Below are positions 27,408 to 38,013 of a DNA stretch of 64,000 bases, one piece after another (the stretch's first letter is position 1; each line of letters starts with the position of its first letter). The translations under genes were made by a program, and so were the position numbers. Under the pieces are notes generated by a model. It was not told the DNA's origin and searched no databases. It was given only the letters and a program-made list of their open reading frames with translations. The DNA is from Psychrobacillus sp. FSL H8-0483 (lineage in GTDB: Bacteria > Bacillota > Bacilli > Bacillales_A > Planococcaceae): assembly GCF_038637725.1 (NCBI RefSeq), contig NZ_CP152052.1, positions 1,223,501 to 1,287,500 on the forward strand. Direction: 5' to 3'.

Positions 27408-27883
27408 GCATGAAAAACTGGGTAAAAAATTTCTTCTATTTAGACGAAGATGAAGACGCAACCGAAGCAGAACAACCAAGATCTCAACAACAAAGACCCG
27501 TGGAAAATCAATTAAGACAACAGCCAATTAAATCCTCATCAAAAGAGCGTAAATTTAATACAGCAACCAAAGAAACAAATGCACCAAATCTTGTGAGTAT
27601 TCAAAATATGCAAAAATCTTCCAAAGTAATCTTAATTGAGCCACGTGTGTATGCAGAAGCTCAAGATATTTCCGAACACTTGAAAAGCAAAAAAGCAGTT
27701 ATTGTCAATTTACAACGTATTGATAAAGAGCAAGGAATAAGAATAATCGACTTTTTAAGCGGAACAGTGTACGCTTTAGGTGGAGACATACAACGAATAG
27801 GGACGGATATTTTCCTTTGTGCACCAGACTCAGTAGAAGTAGCTGGCGCCATATCGGATTATTATTATAACGACCTTGATTGA
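27404..27883 (+). CDS. sepF: Cell division protein SepF
   Basis: 159 aa. N-terminal membrane-binding amphipathic helix ([11 protein letters not shown]), acidic and Gln-rich linker, then the SepF/DUF552 domain ([60 protein letters not shown]). It forms rings that bind FtsZ and tether it to the membrane. ATG at 27404 overlaps ylmE and lies four bases from AAGGAGG; ATG at 27410 is the alternative with wider spacing. Confidence 0.93.
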   Translation: MSMKNWVKNFFYLDEDEDATEAEQPRSQQQRPVENQLRQQPIKSSSKERKFNTATKETNAPNLVSIQNMQKSSKVILIEPRVYAEAQDISEHLKSKKAVIVNLQRIDKEQGIRIIDFLSGTVYALGGDIQRIGTDIFLCAPDSVEVAGAISDYYYNDLD

Positions 27884-27901
27884 TAGAGGAGTAATTTAAC
27901 T

Positions 27902-28162
27902 ATGAGCTTTGTATTATATTTGTTAAGTCAAGCAGTAACTTTATATACGTATGCATTAATTGTTTATATATTGATGTCATGGGTACCAAATATACAGCAA
28001 TCAACGTTTGGTCAATTTTTAGGAAGAATTTGTGAACCTTATTTAGAGCCATTCCGAAAAATCATCCCACCACTTGGAATGATTGATATTTCACCAATTG
28101 TTGCAATTTTTGTTTTACAGCTTGCAATGAAAGGTATTTGGTCACTAGCTTCATTCATTTAA
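27902..28162 (+). CDS. ylmG: YggT-family membrane protein YlmG
   Basis: 86 aa with two membrane helices and the family motif [36 protein letters not shown] between them. YggT/YlmG proteins act in division or envelope organisation; exact role unknown. ATG follows GAGGAG. Confidence 0.9.
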   Translation: MSFVLYLLSQAVTLYTYALIVYILMSWVPNIQQSTFGQFLGRICEPYLEPFRKIIPPLGMIDISPIVAIFVLQLAMKGIWSLASFI

Positions 28163-28209
28163 ACCTTCAAATTGTCGGCTAAGCGCAGACCCACACAATG
28201 TGCGAAGGT

Positions 28210-28331
28210 AGGCTGTAAACCTCTTTTCAACTGACATGTGTTTACAGAGCAGTTTGGAGTGACACCTATGAATGAATGAATGAATGAAGGTTTTGTCTAC
28301 AGCCTCAAACTCCACTGTTGTGGGGTTTTTT
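28210..28331 (+). promoter_or_regulatory. Attenuator-like structure and terminator before ylmH
   Basis: AGGCTGTAAAC (28210-28220) can pair either with GTTTACAG at 28240-28247 or with TACAGCCT at 28298-28305, which excludes the first. A terminator stem AACTCCAC / GTGGGGTT plus T run ends at 28331, only 25 bases before the ylmH start. Five ATGA units (28268-28287) lie in the loop. The layout suggests conditional termination, but it could be a simple terminator beside a repeat remnant. Confidence 0.4.
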
Positions 28332-28356
28332 ACTATATTTGAGAGGGAATACTTAC

Positions 28357-29145
28357 ATGGAACATGTGCTACAGCATTTTAGAAAAGAAGAGCAGCCATT
28401 TATTGAACAAGTAGTGAGTTTGATGCGAGAAATTGAAGATCGATATGCTCCTAAGCTAACAGATTTTTTGGATCCGAGACAGCAATTTATCGTCGATTCG
28501 ATCCGTAGACAATATGATGGTATCGAATCGTCAGCAGAAGGTGCTTTAGATGGTGCAGAAAGAAAAAGAGTACTTTTGTATCCTTCTTATTTTATCCCAG
28601 CTAATGATGAATTTGCGCTAACTGTTGTGGAAGTTAATTATCCTAAGAAGTTTGTTACTTTGCGTCATAAAGATGTTCTTGGTTCGATGATGTCACTTGG
28701 CATGGATAGAAGTAAATTCGGAGATATTCGTGTAGAGGATGGTGCCATTCAATTTGTCGTTGCTTCTGAAATTTTAGAGTATGTTCGAGCTAACTTTAAT
28801 GGAATAGGAAAAGTGAAAGTACAAGTAGAAACAGTGGAAGATCCTTTAAACTATTTCCAACAACAGGAGGAATGGACATCGGAAAGTCTTACTGTTAGTT
28901 CATTAAGGTTAGACACAGTCATTTCATCCGTTTTTAATATTTCTCGTCAAAAATCAGCTTCACTTATTCAAAGTGGTAAAGTGAAAGTGAATTGGGTAGA
29001 GAAAGATCAAACGTCGATGGAATTACAAGAATTAGACTTACTCTCCATTCGTGGGTTAGGAAGAGTTAAATTAATGATGATTGAAGGTAGAACAAAAAAA
29101 GATAAAATTCGACTTCAAATAGGTCGATTAGAGCAAAAAAATTAA
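28357..29145 (+). CDS. ylmH: S4-domain RNA-binding protein YlmH
   Basis: 262 aa. The N-terminal two-thirds match YlmH (HFRKEEQPFIEQVVSLMREIEDRYAPKLTDFLDPRQQFI). The C-terminal S4 domain is LRLDTVISSVFNISRQKSASLIQSGKVKVNW. It is a ribosome-associated RNA-binding protein reported to help rescue stalled ribosomes. ATG at 28357 follows GAGAGGGAA; the longer frame from 28318 begins inside a terminator hairpin. Unlike B. subtilis, a terminator-like hairpin separates it from ylmG. Confidence 0.9.
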   Translation: MEHVLQHFRKEEQPFIEQVVSLMREIEDRYAPKLTDFLDPRQQFIVDSIRRQYDGIESSAEGALDGAERKRVLLYPSYFIPANDEFALTVVEVNYPKKFVTLRHKDVLGSMMSLGMDRSKFGDIRVEDGAIQFVVASEILEYVRANFNGIGKVKVQVETVEDPLNYFQQQEEWTSESLTVSSLRLDTVISSVFNISRQKSASLIQSGKVKVNWVEKDQTSMELQELDLLSIRGLGRVKLMMIEGRTKKDKIRLQIGRLEQKN

Positions 29146-29241
29146 ATTATCTATAATATATTAGAATTTTAGATGTATTCACTCTATGGTAAATGTATAA
29201 TAGAGGAAAAGAATGATAGTACATTAAAGGAGATGAAATTG

Positions 29242-29751
29242 ATGCCATTAACACCACTTGATATACATAACAAGGAATTCAGTAGAGGATTTAGAGGATA
29301 CAGTGAAGATGAAGTAAATGAATTCCTCGATCAAATTATGAAGGACCTTGAAATCCTTATTAAAGAGAAAAAGGATCTGGAAACTAGACTGAAATCTTCA
29401 AGCGAAAAGGTAGGACATTTCACATCCATTGAAGAGACTTTACATAAGTCTATCGTTGTTGCCCAGGAAGCAGCAGAAGAAGTTAGACGCAATTCTCAAA
29501 AAGAGGCAAAACTAATTGTAAAAGAAGCAGAAAAAAATGCAGATCGAATTGTTAACGAAGCACTTACAAAGGCGAGAAGAATTGCACTTGAGATTGAGGA
29601 TTTGAAGAAGCAATCGAAAGTATTCCGTAATCGCTTTAAAATGCTCATAGAAGCACAATTAGACTTGATCAATACAGACGATTGGAATCATTTAATGGAG
29701 TATGATGCAGATACAGCAGCAATAGAACGTATATCTGCAACAGAGGATTAA
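29242..29751 (+). CDS. divIVA: Septum site/polar curvature protein DivIVA
   Basis: 169 aa. Family N terminus MPLTPLDIHNKEFSRGFRGYSEDEVNEFLDQI (membrane-binding, crossed-loop) followed by coiled coils to the end. It marks negatively curved membrane at septa and poles, positions Min proteins and, in sporulation, the chromosome anchor. ATG at 29242 lies after AAAGGAGATGA; the longer frame from 29173 lacks a ribosome site. A TATAAT at 29196-29201 hints at its own promoter but no good -35 is seen. Confidence 0.95.
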   Translation: MPLTPLDIHNKEFSRGFRGYSEDEVNEFLDQIMKDLEILIKEKKDLETRLKSSSEKVGHFTSIEETLHKSIVVAQEAAEEVRRNSQKEAKLIVKEAEKNADRIVNEALTKARRIALEIEDLKKQSKVFRNRFKMLIEAQLDLINTDDWNHLMEYDADTAAIERISATED

Positions 29752-29759
29752 TACATTTC

Positions 29760-29788
29760 TTGACTGTTTGGCTTAGTTTTCCTATAAT
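29760..29788 (+). promoter_or_regulatory. SigA promoter of ileS leader
   Basis: TTGACT (29760-29765), 17-bp spacer, TATAAT (29783-29788), just downstream of divIVA. Confidence 0.85.
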
Positions 29789-29794
29789 TATTGC

Positions 29795-30058
29795 ATATCA
29801 AATAAACATGCGAAGATAAAGACGTCTATAATAGATTTCGATTAAGCGACTTGAGGATGGTGAGAGCTCAAGCAATGAATCTTTTTTAGAATATCACTTT
29901 GGAGCAAAGACACTGAACTTTATCCTTATTTAATAGTAAGTGTCTTCGGAATATGCCCCGTTATGGCATACTAAGCGGCGATTTTTAATAAAATCGCAAG
30001 TAGGGTGGTACCGCGAGCATTAACTTCTCGTCCCTTTTTGGGATGAGGGGTTTTTTTA
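29795..30058 (+). promoter_or_regulatory. T-box riboswitch (tRNA-Ile) upstream of ileS
   Basis: The T-box signature AGGGTGGTACCGCG is at 30002-30015, with a terminator CTCGTCCC / GGGATGAG plus seven T ending about 30058. A long stem I region precedes it, and ATC at 29893-29895 followed by A is a plausible isoleucine specifier codon. Uncharged tRNA-Ile would pair with the leader and allow readthrough into ileS. Stem limits are approximate. Confidence 0.93.
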
Positions 30059-30232
30059 TTTTTTTCAGTAGGGTCAAAACACCTATTGAATAAAATAAAT
30101 GCCACCGGCGGATGTCACAGATTTCAAGAAGAGTTAAAAAATGTTAGCCCATTTTCGTCGCATCCATGCTACAACGACTAACTGACCTGCATTATGTAGG
30201 CAAGAGCACGATTCAAATAAGGAGGAAGAAAG
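30059..30232 (+). other. Extra leader segment between T-box terminator and ileS
   Basis: Some 170 bases lie between the T-box terminator and the ileS start, where 20-50 would be usual. The stretch has no gene and no clear fold; fragments such as CTGCATTATGTAGG resemble the mini-palindromes of the local repeats, suggesting an old insertion. Confidence 0.4.
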
Positions 30233-32995
30233 ATGGAGTACAAAGACACATTATTAATGCCAAAAACGGATTTCCCAATGCGAGGGAATTTACCAGTAAA
30301 AGAATTAGATATTCAAGCACAATGGGCGGAGCAAGATATTTATAAAAAAGTGCAAGAAAGAACAGCAGATCGTCCTTTCTTCGTATTACATGATGGTCCT
30401 CCATACGCAAATGGTGATATTCATATTGGTCATGCTTTAAACAAAGTATTAAAGGACATGATTGTTCGTCATAAATCCATGACAGGGTTTCATGCACCTT
30501 ATGTTCCAGGTTGGGATACACATGGTTTACCAATTGAACAAGCACTAACAAACAAGGGTGTAAAACGTAAAGAAATGACATTAGCAGAATTCAGACAGCT
30601 ATGTGAGGAATATGCTTATGAACAAATTAATAACCAACGCTCTCAATTTAAACGTCTAGGTGTTCGTGGTGATTGGGAGAACCCTTATGTTACACTTACT
30701 CCAGCATTTGAATCTCGTCAAATCGAAGTATTTGGAGCAATGGCTAAAAAAGGATATATCTATAAAGGGTTAAAACCAGTTTATTGGTCACCATCAAGTG
30801 AATCTGCCCTTGCAGAAGCGGAAATTGAATACCAAGACAAAAAGTCACCTTCTATTTATGTAAGTTTCGCAGTTACAGAAGGAAAAGGTGTGCTAGAAGA
30901 GGGAACGAAATTCATCATCTGGACGACAACTCCTTGGACAATTCCAGCGAACTTAGGAATAGCGCTACATCCTGAAGTAGAGTATGCAGTTGTAAGTGCA
31001 AAAGGTTCTAAGTATGTTGTAGCAAAAGAATTAGTGGAATCTGTTTCAACTGAACTTGGTTGGGAAGAATACGCAATTGAACGTACGCTAGAAGGTAAAG
31101 AGATGGACCGACTTGTTGCCAAACATCCACTTTATGATCGTGATTCACTAGTAATTCTTGGTGAACACGTAACTACTGAGTCTGGTACAGGATGTGTTCA
31201 TACTGCTCCAGGGCACGGGGAAGACGATTTCTACGTAGGTAAAGCGTATGGCTTAGATGTTTTATGTCCAGTGGATGATCGTGGTGTATTGACAGCAGAA
31301 GCACCAGGATTTGAAGGTTTATTTTATGATACTGCCAATAAAGCTATTACAGAAGCTTTAGAAGAAGCGGGAGCCCTTGAAAAACTAACTTTCTTTACAC
31401 ACTCGTATCCACATGACTGGCGTACAAAAAAACCAGTAATTTACCGTGCAACTGCCCAGTGGTTTGCTTCAATTGAAGCATTTAGAGATGAATTATTACA
31501 AGCTATTCGTGATACAAATTTCACACCTGCTTGGGGTGAAACTCGTCTATTCAATATGATTCGTGACCGTGGAGACTGGTGTATTTCTCGTCAACGTGTA
31601 TGGGGTGTTCCAATTCCTGTGTTTTATGCAGAAGATGGTGAACCAATTCTTACCGAAGAGACAATTTCACATGTATCAAAATTATTCCGTGAACATGGTT
31701 CTAATATTTGGTTCCAAAGAGAAGCGAAAGAGTTATTACCAGAAGGATTTACACATCCTAACAGTCCAAATGGTATCTTTACGAAAGAAACAGATATCAT
31801 GGACGTATGGTTTGACTCAGGTTCTTCACATCAAGGTGTGTTAGAAGAGCGAGATGATTTAGTATTCCCAGCTGATTTATATTTAGAAGGCTCTGACCAA
31901 TACCGTGGATGGTTTAACTCTTCATTAATTACTAGTACTGCTATGTTTGGTCATGCACCTTACAAAGGACTTTTAAGTCATGGATTTATTTTGGATGGTA
32001 ATGGCCGTAAAATGAGTAAATCACTAGGGAATGTAATTGTTCCTTCTAAAGTGATGAATCAACTTGGTGCAGACATTCTTCGTTTATGGGTTGCTTCTGT
32101 TGATTACACGGCAGATGTACGTGTATCCGATGCTATCATTAAACAAGTAACAGAAGTATATCGTAAAATCCGTAATACTTTCCGTTTCCTACATGGGAAT
32201 ATTAGTGATTTCCATCCAGTAAATGATCGTGTAGAATTTAAAGATCTTCGCGAAGTAGATCAATATATGTACATGAAGCTGCAAGAGGTTATTAAAACAG
32301 TAAGAGCTGCTTATGAGCGCTATGATTTTGCGAGTGTTTATCATGCAGTAAATAACTTCGTTGCTGGTGAATTAAGCTCATTCTATTTAGATGTTGCAAA
32401 AGATGTTGTGTATATTTATGGAGCAGATCATAAAGATCGTCGTGCAATGCAAACAGTTATGTATGACACACTTCTTGCTTTATTAAAATTAATGACACCT
32501 ATTTTGCCACATACAACAGATGAGCTTTGGGCTTATCTAGAACATGAAACAGAAGAAAGTGTACAATTAACAGATATGCCGGATGCGATAGAATATCCAG
32601 CGTTTGAAGCACTAGCACCAAAGTGGACGAAAATTATCGAATTACGTGATGATGTATTAAAAGCGTTAGAAGAAGCACGTAATGCTAAAACAATCGGTAA
32701 ATCTCTGGAAGCAAAAGTTACTTTGTATGTAAAAGACGATTATAAATCATTATTTGAAACAGATGCGATTGATTTTGCTCAATTATTCATCGTTTCTAAG
32801 TTTGCATTAGGTGGAGCTCAATCGGAAGCACCAGCAAATAGCTTAGTACTGGAGCATAGTTCTGTGTTAGTGGAAAAAGCAGATGGCGAGAAATGTGAAC
32901 GCTGCTGGACAATTTCTGAAACAGTCGGCTCAGATGAAAAACATGCAACATTATGTACTCGTTGTGCGGATGTTGTAGAAAATAATTATATCTAA
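30233..32995 (+). CDS. ileS: Isoleucyl-tRNA synthetase
   Basis: 920 aa class I synthetase. HIGH motif in [16 protein letters not shown] near residue 57, editing domain CP1 at about 190-390 ([13 protein letters not shown]), KMSKS in [10 protein letters not shown] near 595, anticodon-binding domain, and a C-terminal zinc finger with paired Cys (CERCW ... LCTRC). It charges tRNA-Ile. ATG follows AAGGAGGAAG. Controlled by the T-box leader. Its terminator lies 41 bases downstream. Confidence 0.98.
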   Translation: MEYKDTLLMPKTDFPMRGNLPVKELDIQAQWAEQDIYKKVQERTADRPFFVLHDGPPYANGDIHIGHALNKVLKDMIVRHKSMTGFHAPYVPGWDTHGLPIEQALTNKGVKRKEMTLAEFRQLCEEYAYEQINNQRSQFKRLGVRGDWENPYVTLTPAFESRQIEVFGAMAKKGYIYKGLKPVYWSPSSESALAEAEIEYQDKKSPSIYVSFAVTEGKGVLEEGTKFIIWTTTPWTIPANLGIALHPEVEYAVVSAKGSKYVVAKELVESVSTELGWEEYAIERTLEGKEMDRLVAKHPLYDRDSLVILGEHVTTESGTGCVHTAPGHGEDDFYVGKAYGLDVLCPVDDRGVLTAEAPGFEGLFYDTANKAITEALEEAGALEKLTFFTHSYPHDWRTKKPVIYRATAQWFASIEAFRDELLQAIRDTNFTPAWGETRLFNMIRDRGDWCISRQRVWGVPIPVFYAEDGEPILTEETISHVSKLFREHGSNIWFQREAKELLPEGFTHPNSPNGIFTKETDIMDVWFDSGSSHQGVLEERDDLVFPADLYLEGSDQYRGWFNSSLITSTAMFGHAPYKGLLSHGFILDGNGRKMSKSLGNVIVPSKVMNQLGADILRLWVASVDYTADVRVSDAIIKQVTEVYRKIRNTFRFLHGNISDFHPVNDRVEFKDLREVDQYMYMKLQEVIKTVRAAYERYDFASVYHAVNNFVAGELSSFYLDVAKDVVYIYGADHKDRRAMQTVMYDTLLALLKLMTPILPHTTDELWAYLEHETEESVQLTDMPDAIEYPAFEALAPKWTKIIELRDDVLKALEEARNAKTIGKSLEAKVTLYVKDDYKSLFETDAIDFAQLFIVSKFALGGAQSEAPANSLVLEHSSVLVEKADGEKCERCWTISETVGSDEKHATLCTRCADVVENNYI

Positions 32996-33035
32996 TAAAG
33001 TGAATGGGGCTGTCCAATAAGCCCATAAATTGAAG

Positions 33036-33075
33036 CAGGTGTAGAAAAACGAGTCTTTTTCTACACCTGTTTTTT
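33036..33075 (+). terminator. Terminator of ileS
   Basis: CAGGTGTAGAAAA / TTTTTCTACACCTG stem followed by six T. Confidence 0.9.
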
Positions 33076-33111
33076 GTATACTTTTCATAACCTACTATTT
33101 TTTGTAGGGAA

Positions 33112-33297
33112 TTAATAGTAGTGAAAGACGGCGACTCCAGCGGGAATAGCATGAGCTGAAGGCCCCGCAGGAGCGAACAAAGGAACGAAGGCTAAGAACG
33201 CCACCTCGTGTGGCAACGCCTTCGTGACCAACATCGTGTTGGCCTGAGGAGACTGAAGTTATGCCCGCGGAAAGCGTCCGTCTGGAACGGAAATCAA
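33112..33297 (-). repeat. R1-related core, inverted and longer variant
   Basis: Read on the minus strand it opens TTGATTTCCGTTCCAGACGG, continues ACGCTTTCCGCGGGC and closes CGCTGGAGTCGCCGTC, matching both ends of R1 cores. The middle differs and holds mini-hairpins (CCACCTCGTGTGG, CCAACATCGTGTTGG). Confidence 0.7.
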
Positions 33298-33494
33298 TAC
33301 ATTGGAAAATGGACCATTTCTCAGTCACTATATGACTTTAGGGACAGCCACATTTTTTTATATACATTTAATCTATATGCTCTTTTACGAATAGCATACT
33401 TTTATGGTAAACTAGTTAAGATTCTTTAAATTCATTCAGCAGAAATTTTCCATATCAGTAAAAAGTGGAGAAATTCATTATCGGAGGAATTAAT

Positions 33495-33971
33495 GTGTGG
33501 AAATTTTACGGACTTGCAGCGTTTGTCATTGCTTTAGATCAATGGACAAAATGGCTTGTTGTTAAAAATATGACGCTAGGTGAAAATATCATTCTTTTGG
33601 ATCCTTATTTAGCACTGCTTTCGCATAGAAATCGCGGAGCTGCATGGGGAATGCTACAAGGTCGAATGGGTTTGTTTGCAATCATCACGATTATTGTAAT
33701 CATTGGGATTATTTATTATTTTCATAAAGAAGCTAATGGTAAACCATTGTTTCAAGTAGGTTTAATGATGCTATTAGGTGGAGCAATAGGGAATTTTATC
33801 GATCGACTTTGGAGAAAAGAAGTAGTTGATTTTGTGGATGTTTTAATACCAATTATAAACTATGATTTTCCTATTTTTAATATTGCAGATGCGGCATTAA
33901 CAATAGGAGTAGTATTCATTATATTATTCATACTACAAGAAGAACGAGCAGAAAAGAAAAAGGTGAAGTAA
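33495..33971 (+). CDS. lspA: Lipoprotein signal peptidase (signal peptidase II)
   Basis: 158 aa, four membrane helices. Family motifs: ALDQWTKW near residue 14, LSHRNRGAAWG near 43, GAIGNFIDRL with the first catalytic Asp near 108, and PIFNIADAALTIG with the second near 134. It cleaves prolipoproteins after lipid attachment. GTG at 33495 is chosen: GGAGG ends seven bases earlier and the length then fits the family; the longer frame from 33465 lacks a ribosome site. Confidence 0.94.
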   Translation: MWKFYGLAAFVIALDQWTKWLVVKNMTLGENIILLDPYLALLSHRNRGAAWGMLQGRMGLFAIITIIVIIGIIYYFHKEANGKPLFQVGLMMLLGGAIGNFIDRLWRKEVVDFVDVLIPIINYDFPIFNIADAALTIGVVFIILFILQEERAEKKKVK

Positions 33972-34897
33972 TGGAAGAGTTAACATTTGTAATAGAAAAA
34001 GAACAAGAAAAAGAGAGAATTGACAAAGCAATTGCCACATTTGAGACGGAATGGTCACGCACACAAATCCAAAACTTTATAAAAGATGGACATGTGTTAG
34101 TGAATAATGAAGCACCAAAAACGAACTATAAAGTGAAAGAAGGAGACGTTATTGTTGTATCTCCTCCTGCAGCAATTCCACTAGACATCGTTGCTGAAAA
34201 CTTGAATTTAGAAATCGTTTATGAGGACGAGGATGTAGTGGTAGTGTACAAACCACGTGGAATGGTTGTTCATCCTGCACCTGGTCACACGAGCGGGACA
34301 CTTGTAAATGGGTTAATGTATCAAATAAAAGACTTATCAGGCATAAATGGAGTTTTACGTCCTGGAATCGTTCATCGTATCGATAAAGATACAACCGGAC
34401 TATTAATGGTCGCAAAAAATGATGTTGCACATGTATCTTTAGTCGATCAACTGGTGAAGAAAACAGTAACTCGTAAATACACTGCACTTGTACATGGGCA
34501 TATTGCACATGATAAAGGAACAATTGACGCTCCTATTGGTCGGGATAAAAAAGAACGACAAAGCATGGCAGTTGTTGATAATGGAAAACATGCAGTGACT
34601 CATTTCCGTGTATTGGAACGATTCGATAAGTTTACGTTAGTGGAGTGTCAGCTTGAAACAGGAAGAACGCATCAAATTCGCGTCCACATGAAGTATATTG
34701 GTTATCCTTTAGCTGGAGATCCGAAATACGGTCCGAAGAAAACAATCGACTTTGATGGCCAAGTTCTACATGCGGGAGTATTAGGGTTTATTCAACCGAA
34801 AACTGGCGAGTATTTAGAGTTTTCTTCTCCACTTCCAGAGGAATTCACAAATCTGTTACAAGATTTAAAAAAACAATCATTGATTAAAGAAGACTAG
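33971..34897 (+). CDS. rluD: RluD-family 23S rRNA pseudouridine synthase
   Basis: 308 aa. N-terminal S4 domain (ERIDKAIATFETEWSRTQIQNFIKDGHVLVNN), then the catalytic domain with HRIDKDTTGLLMVAK (catalytic Asp) and ETGRTHQIRVHMKYIGYPLAGDPKYG. It converts uridines to pseudouridine in 23S rRNA helix 69 or similar sites. Overlaps lspA (TAATG), and the pyr promoter lies over its last codons. B. subtilis ylyB has the same position. Confidence 0.92.
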   Translation: MEELTFVIEKEQEKERIDKAIATFETEWSRTQIQNFIKDGHVLVNNEAPKTNYKVKEGDVIVVSPPAAIPLDIVAENLNLEIVYEDEDVVVVYKPRGMVVHPAPGHTSGTLVNGLMYQIKDLSGINGVLRPGIVHRIDKDTTGLLMVAKNDVAHVSLVDQLVKKTVTRKYTALVHGHIAHDKGTIDAPIGRDKKERQSMAVVDNGKHAVTHFRVLERFDKFTLVECQLETGRTHQIRVHMKYIGYPLAGDPKYGPKKTIDFDGQVLHAGVLGFIQPKTGEYLEFSSPLPEEFTNLLQDLKKQSLIKED

Positions 34898-34908
34898 TGT
34901 ATTATAAT
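34880..34908 (+). promoter_or_regulatory. SigA promoter of the pyr operon
   Basis: TTGATT (34880-34885), 17-bp spacer, TATAAT (34903-34908), overlapping the 3' end of rluD; start of transcription near 34915. Confidence 0.85.
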
Positions 34909-34914
34909 GATTGA

Positions 34915-35655
<741 letters not shown>

Positions 35656-35683
35656 TAATCTAGATAAAAAGGTGGGGACCTTC

Positions 35684-36985
35684 ATGTCGAATGCGATATT
35701 AGATGTAAATGAAAAGCCAACAGGTGGGCAATTGATCACGTTAAGTTTTCAGCATATGTTCGCGATGTTCGGATCAACGATTTTAGTACCGCAGTTAGTT
35801 GGATTAAGCCCTGCGATTGCTTTACTTACGAGTGGAATTGCTACAATAATCTTTTTATTAGTAACGAGATTCCAAGTACCAGCTTATTTAGGTTCATCAT
35901 TCGCCTTTATTACACCGATTCTTATTGCAACTAATTATGGTGAAAGCCCTGGTAATGCAATGATAGGTGCGATGTTTGTAGGTTTAGTGTATGGTATTGT
36001 GTCACTCGTTATTTGGAAAAGTGGTTATAAATGGATCATGAAATTGTTACCTGCTATCGTTGTTGGTCCAGTAATAATGGTTATTGGGTTAGGTCTTTCA
36101 GGAGTTGCAGTTGATATGGCGATGAATATTCCAATTGAAGGTACAGATTTAAAAGAATATAGTTTCTTACATTTCTCAGCAGCATTGGTTACATTATTTA
36201 CAGCAATCTTCTGTACAATCTATTTCAAAAATATTTTAAGCACGATGCCGATCTTAATCGGATTGGTAGTCGGCTATATTTATTCCATGATAATCGGAAT
36301 TGTTGACTTTACTCCTATCAAAGAAGCAAGCATGTTTGCTTTGCCGGACTTTCTAATTCCCGGTGTACATTATGAATTCGAAGTGACATCTAAAATTCTA
36401 CTTGTGATGGTGCCAATCGTCATTGTAACGATTTCAGAGCATATTGGTCATCAACTTGTTCTTGGTAAAGTAGTAGACCGCGATTATATTAAAACTCCGG
36501 GCTTACACCGCTCATTACTAGGTGATGGTTTAGGAACATTTGTCAGTGCATTCATCGGTGGTCCTCCGAAAACAACATATGGTGAAAACATCGGAGTTCT
36601 AGCAATTACACGTGTTTACAGTATCTATGTCATCATGGGTGCAGCAGTGATTGCCATCTTACTATCATTTTTCGGTAAAGCAATGGCTCTTCTTACAACA
36701 ATTCCAACAGCGGTTCTTGGAGGAGTTTCCATTCTATTATTCGGTATCATTGCTTCAAGCGGTTTACGCATGTTAGTGGAGGCGAAAGTAGACTTTGGAA
36801 ATAGCCGAAATCTTGTGATCGCATCCGTAATCTTAGTAATTGGAATCGGTGGAGCAAAATTCATCGTGACAGAATCACTAAGTATAGAAGGAATGGCTTT
36901 AGCAGCAATCATCGGTGTTGTCTTAAATCTAGTCCTTCCCGGGAGAAAAGAAGCTGAAACTTCCAGTATGGATTCAACTAAATAA
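35684..36985 (+). CDS. pyrP: Uracil permease (NCS2 family)
   Basis: 433 aa, 14 membrane segments of the NCS2/UraA fold: FQHMFAMFGSTILVPQLVGL near the N terminus, PAYLGSSFAFITP, SEHIGHQLVLGKVVDRDY with the substrate-binding Glu, and GGPPKTTYGENIGVLAITRVYS. It imports uracil with protons. ATG at 35684 follows AAAGGTGGGG; the longer frame starts inside pyrR. It lies between the two PyrR attenuators, as in B. subtilis. Confidence 0.95.
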   Translation: MSNAILDVNEKPTGGQLITLSFQHMFAMFGSTILVPQLVGLSPAIALLTSGIATIIFLLVTRFQVPAYLGSSFAFITPILIATNYGESPGNAMIGAMFVGLVYGIVSLVIWKSGYKWIMKLLPAIVVGPVIMVIGLGLSGVAVDMAMNIPIEGTDLKEYSFLHFSAALVTLFTAIFCTIYFKNILSTMPILIGLVVGYIYSMIIGIVDFTPIKEASMFALPDFLIPGVHYEFEVTSKILLVMVPIVIVTISEHIGHQLVLGKVVDRDYIKTPGLHRSLLGDGLGTFVSAFIGGPPKTTYGENIGVLAITRVYSIYVIMGAAVIAILLSFFGKAMALLTTIPTAVLGGVSILLFGIIASSGLRMLVEAKVDFGNSRNLVIASVILVIGIGGAKFIVTESLSIEGMALAAIIGVVLNLVLPGRKEAETSSMDSTK

Positions 36986-36989
36986 ATAA

Positions 36990-37114
36990 CCTTTTAAATA
37001 GCTGGACAGAGAGTCAGCAAAGGGTTCGGATAGATGAGTAGGGACTTTGTATAAAGTCTTTCTACTGATCTGTACTTAAACGAACCTTCTCGAGTCTTCG
37101 AGGAGGTTTTTTTA
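36990..37114 (+). promoter_or_regulatory. PyrR-dependent attenuator 2 (pyrP-pyrB)
   Basis: A binding-loop variant GGACAGAGAGTCAGC with CCTTT / AAAGG flanks sits at 36990-37024, followed by a competing structure and the terminator AACCTTCTCGA / TCGAGGAGGTT plus T run (37083-37114). Confidence 0.8.
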
Positions 37115-37133
37115 TAAGAAAGAGGGGAATTTC

Positions 37134-38012
37134 ATGAAAAATTTAGTATCAATGAAAGATCTATCTGTTGATCAAATAATGGCTATATTAGAACAAGCTC
37201 AAGCGTTTCGTGAAGGCGCCCATTCTACAGTGAAAAACAGTTATACAATGGCTAATCTGTTTTTTGAGCCAAGCACTCGAACAAAAATGAGTTTCGAAAT
37301 GGCTGAAAGAAACTTACAAGTAGGAGTAATACCTTTTGAAGCAGGTTTTTCGAGTACATTAAAAGGTGAAACTCTTTATGACACAGTGAAGGTGTTAGAA
37401 GCGATTGGTTTAGATGCGTTAGTTATAAGACATGAAGAAAATAGTTTCTTTGAGCAATTAGTTGGAAGAGTAAAACCAGCTATTATAAATGGAGGAGATG
37501 GAACTGGTAATCATCCAACACAAAGCCTCCTTGATATCTATACAATTTGGCAAGAGTTCGGCACATTACAGGACATAGTAGTTACAATAGTTGGAGATAT
37601 TGCACATAGTCGAGTAGCAAGATCCAATGCAGATGCATTAACGAGACTTGGTGCAATCGTCCATCTTGTTTGCCCGCCAGAGTGGCAAGGGGAATTTGAT
37701 ACCTTTAATGAATTTGATAAAGTCATTGAATCTAGCGATGTGATCATGATGCTGCGTGTTCAACATGAAAGACATGACAGCAACATGACATTTTCTAAGG
37801 AAGACTACCATCAAGCATTTGGCTTAACAGTCGAAAGAGAACGCAAAATGAAAGATAAAGCAATTATCATGCATCCAGCTCCATTTAATCGAGATGTAGA
37901 AATTGCTAGTGAATTAGTAGAATGTGACCGGTCAAGAATTTTTAAGCAAATGGAAAATGGCGTTTATATTCGCATGGCAATCATTGAAATAATTTTGAAA
38001 GGGAGAGAATAA
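37134..38012 (+). CDS. pyrB: Aspartate carbamoyltransferase, catalytic subunit
   Basis: 292 aa. Carbamoyl-phosphate motif [19 protein letters not shown] at about residues 42-60, [19 protein letters not shown] near 121, and [12 protein letters not shown] near 247. It makes carbamoyl-aspartate, the first committed step. No regulatory subunit (pyrI) is present, as usual in Bacilli. ATG follows AGAGGGG. Confidence 0.97.
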   Translation: MKNLVSMKDLSVDQIMAILEQAQAFREGAHSTVKNSYTMANLFFEPSTRTKMSFEMAERNLQVGVIPFEAGFSSTLKGETLYDTVKVLEAIGLDALVIRHEENSFFEQLVGRVKPAIINGGDGTGNHPTQSLLDIYTIWQEFGTLQDIVVTIVGDIAHSRVARSNADALTRLGAIVHLVCPPEWQGEFDTFNEFDKVIESSDVIMMLRVQHERHDSNMTFSKEDYHQAFGLTVERERKMKDKAIIMHPAPFNRDVEIASELVECDRSRIFKQMENGVYIRMAIIEIILKGRE

Positions 38013-38013
38013 C

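Larger units (their letters stand above)
33006..33351. repeat. MITE-like element R4 between ileS and lspA
   Basis: Ends are imperfect inverted repeats: GGGGCTGTCCAATAAG at 33006 and the complement of GTGGCTGTCCCTAAAG at 33336-33351. Ends of this GGCTGTCC type occur in several insertion-sequence families. It encloses the ileS terminator and an inverted R1-type core (33112-33297). No transposase frame. No clear target duplication, so the outer limits are tentative. Confidence 0.45.
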
